Below the pieces are notes generated by a model, which was not told the origin of the DNA, did no database searches, and was given only the letters and a program-made list of their open reading frames with translations. A stretch of DNA of 15,700 nt from CAZMFZ01 sp046152935 (GTDB taxonomy: Bacteria > Bacteroidota > Bacteroidia > Cytophagales > UBA9547): assembly GCA_046152935.1 (NCBI GenBank), contig JBJXGB010000036.1, forward strand, positions 1 through 15,700, read 5' to 3'. The position numbers and the translations under genes are program-made. Below, piece by piece: positions 14,382 through 15,700 of the stretch (the stretch's first letter is position 1; each line of letters starts with the position of its first letter).

Positions 14382-15700
14382 GTGAAAAAGATACTAATTA
14401 TGCGTTTAGCTGCTTGTTTATTTGCCTTCATTTGCTTGAATTTTGGCTTTGCCAAAGAAAAAAAGGTATTTGTATTTGAAATAAAATCGGAGATCGACCC
14501 ACGAACGAGTCGTTACACAAAACTAGCCTTGGATGCTGCTACAGAGGCAAAAGCCGATATCTTGGTGCTGGAACTCAATACTTTTGGTGGTACTGTCGAT
14601 GATGCAGATAAAATAAGGACTTTGTTACTAGATTATCCAAGACCAATTTTCGTTTTTATCAATAAAAATGCGGCTTCTGCCGGAGCTCTGATTTCTATCG
14701 CTTGCGACAGTATTTATATGGCAAATGGCTCGAGTATTGGAGCCGCAACTGTTGTAAGTGGAAATGACGGCATGCCAGTTCCAGAAAAATACCAAAGTTA
14801 CATGCGATCGCTCATGCGATCGACAGCCGAATCTAATAAACGTGATGCAACTATTGCAGAGGCATTTGTAGATCCAGATATTCAACTAGATAGCACTATT
14901 AAAAAAAATGGTAAAGTGCTGACATTCACCACTATAGAGGCACTAAAATATGGATTTTGCGAAGCTAAATTAAATTCAATTGAAGAAATATTAGAAAGAA
15001 ATATGCTAAATAGTGCCGAGATAATCAGATACAAAACTTCGACTAGTGAAAACATTATTTCTTTTTTTATCAATCCAGCCATCAGTGGCATTTTGATCCT
15101 TATTATTATTGGTGGGATCTATTTTGAATTGCAAACACCAGGCATCGGTTTTCCGCTTTTTGCCGCCATTTTAGCAGCCATTCTATATTTCGTGCCGTAT
15201 TACCTCAATGGACTGGCAGAATATTGGGAAATAGGCGTATTTTTTGTTGGCTTTATTTTGCTTGGGCTTGAAATCTTTGTGATTCCAGGTTTTGGCGTAG
15301 TAGGCATAGCTGGCATTGTTTGTTTATTTGGCTCGCTGATTTTGATTATGCTCAACAACAAAAGCCTAGATTTTGATTATGTATCAAACAGACAGCTTTT
15401 CAACGCATTGTGGCCTGTTTTGGTAGGGTTTATATCCAGTTTTGTATTGATAATTGTAGGCTCAAAAGCACTGATGCAAAGTAAATATTTCAAAAAGATA
15501 TCCCTTACTGGCACTGATATTAAACCTATGACTATTGTGGCGGGAGTTGACAATAGCCTTGTTGGACAAATGGGAATTACCAAAACGGTATTAAAGCCAT
15601 TTGGAAAAATTGCAATTGACGGAGTAGTTTACGAAGCCTCATCTGATAGTAGTTTTATTGATGCTGGAGTCGAAATAAAAGTCACAGCCCTTGTAAATGG
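14382..15700 (+). CDS. Long-form NfeD / ClpP-like membrane serine protease, 3' end outside the window
   Basis: The frame is open from a GTG at 14382 to the right edge, 439 codons, and no stop is reached. A signal peptide or first helix (KKILIMRLAACLFAFICLNF) leads to a ClpP-like domain. VLELNTFGGTVDDADKIR is its substrate-binding strand and turn. NAASAGALISIACDSIYM carries the presumed nucleophile S99, and K136 in VPEKYQSY is the likely partner of a Ser-Lys dyad like that of archaeal 1510-N. Several hydrophobic helices follow from about residue 226 to 365, including GGIYFELQTPGIGFP and LGLEIFVIPGFGVVG, both NfeD signatures. The soluble beta-barrel NfeD domain starts near residue 375 and is cut off. 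Bacterial relatives are thought to act in membrane quality control, often beside a stomatin/SPFH gene, which would have to lie to the right. Confidence 0.9.
   Translation, partial: MKKILIMRLAACLFAFICLNFGFAKEKKVFVFEIKSEIDPRTSRYTKLALDAATEAKADILVLELNTFGGTVDDADKIRTLLLDYPRPIFVFINKNAASAGALISIACDSIYMANGSSIGAATVVSGNDGMPVPEKYQSYMRSLMRSTAESNKRDATIAEAFVDPDIQLDSTIKKNGKVLTFTTIEALKYGFCEAKLNSIEEILERNMLNSAEIIRYKTSTSENIISFFINPAISGILILIIIGGIYFELQTPGIGFPLFAAILAAILYFVPYYLNGLAEYWEIGVFFVGFILLGLEIFVIPGFGVVGIAGIVCLFGSLILIMLNNKSLDFDYVSNRQLFNALWPVLVGFISSFVLIIVGSKALMQSKYFKKISLTGTDIKPMTIVAGVDNSLVGQMGITKTVLKPFGKIAIDGVVYEASSDSSFIDAGVEIKVTALVN

Overview
The window reads as chromosomal DNA of a Bacteroidota bacterium, probably Cytophagales-like; the genus cannot be told from here. 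The A+T-rich sequence has almost no Shine-Dalgarno sites. TAnnTTTG-type -7 elements stand before several genes. A TlpA-type thioredoxin lipoprotein carries a DUF4369-like front, and many open frames have their closest look in this phylum. This placement is inference from sequence style and family content, not from a marker gene.

Layout. Positions 1-362 hold no gene but a dense set of small hairpins, two of them repeated with a 112-bp period. They follow a ~51-bp sequence that recurs at 910-960, so the two copies bracket a hicA-hicB toxin-antitoxin pair (minus strand). A small Rieske ferredoxin-like gene (minus) is divergent from a plus-strand pair, cysN and coaD (sulfate activation GTPase, then the fourth step of CoA synthesis). 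Convergent to these is a minus-strand operon: YegS/DagK-like lipid kinase, a possible 40-aa membrane peptide, a GT4 glycosyltransferase, and hisD. The joints are tight: the small ORF's stop overlaps the glycosyltransferase start, and the glycosyltransferase stop touches the hisD start.

Next on the plus strand come a DUF4369/TlpA-type lipoprotein and a histidine phosphatase. A minus-strand HlyD-type adaptor and TolC-type outer-membrane channel follow, two thirds of a tripartite exporter with no inner-membrane pump beside them. A small XRE-type regulator (plus) ends in a clear hairpin terminator shared with the convergent MFS transporter (minus). An EamA-type transporter (plus) is then followed closely by a long-form NfeD/ClpP-like membrane protease that runs off the right edge.

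Most genes are ordinary housekeeping or envelope genes. The parts most worth a second look are the hairpin/direct-repeat surroundings of hicAB, the unannotated small membrane ORF at 5662-5784, and the mixed lipid kinase-glycosyltransferase-hisD operon. I saw no complete novel system such as a new defence locus, no CRISPR array, no transposase, no rRNA and no tRNA.
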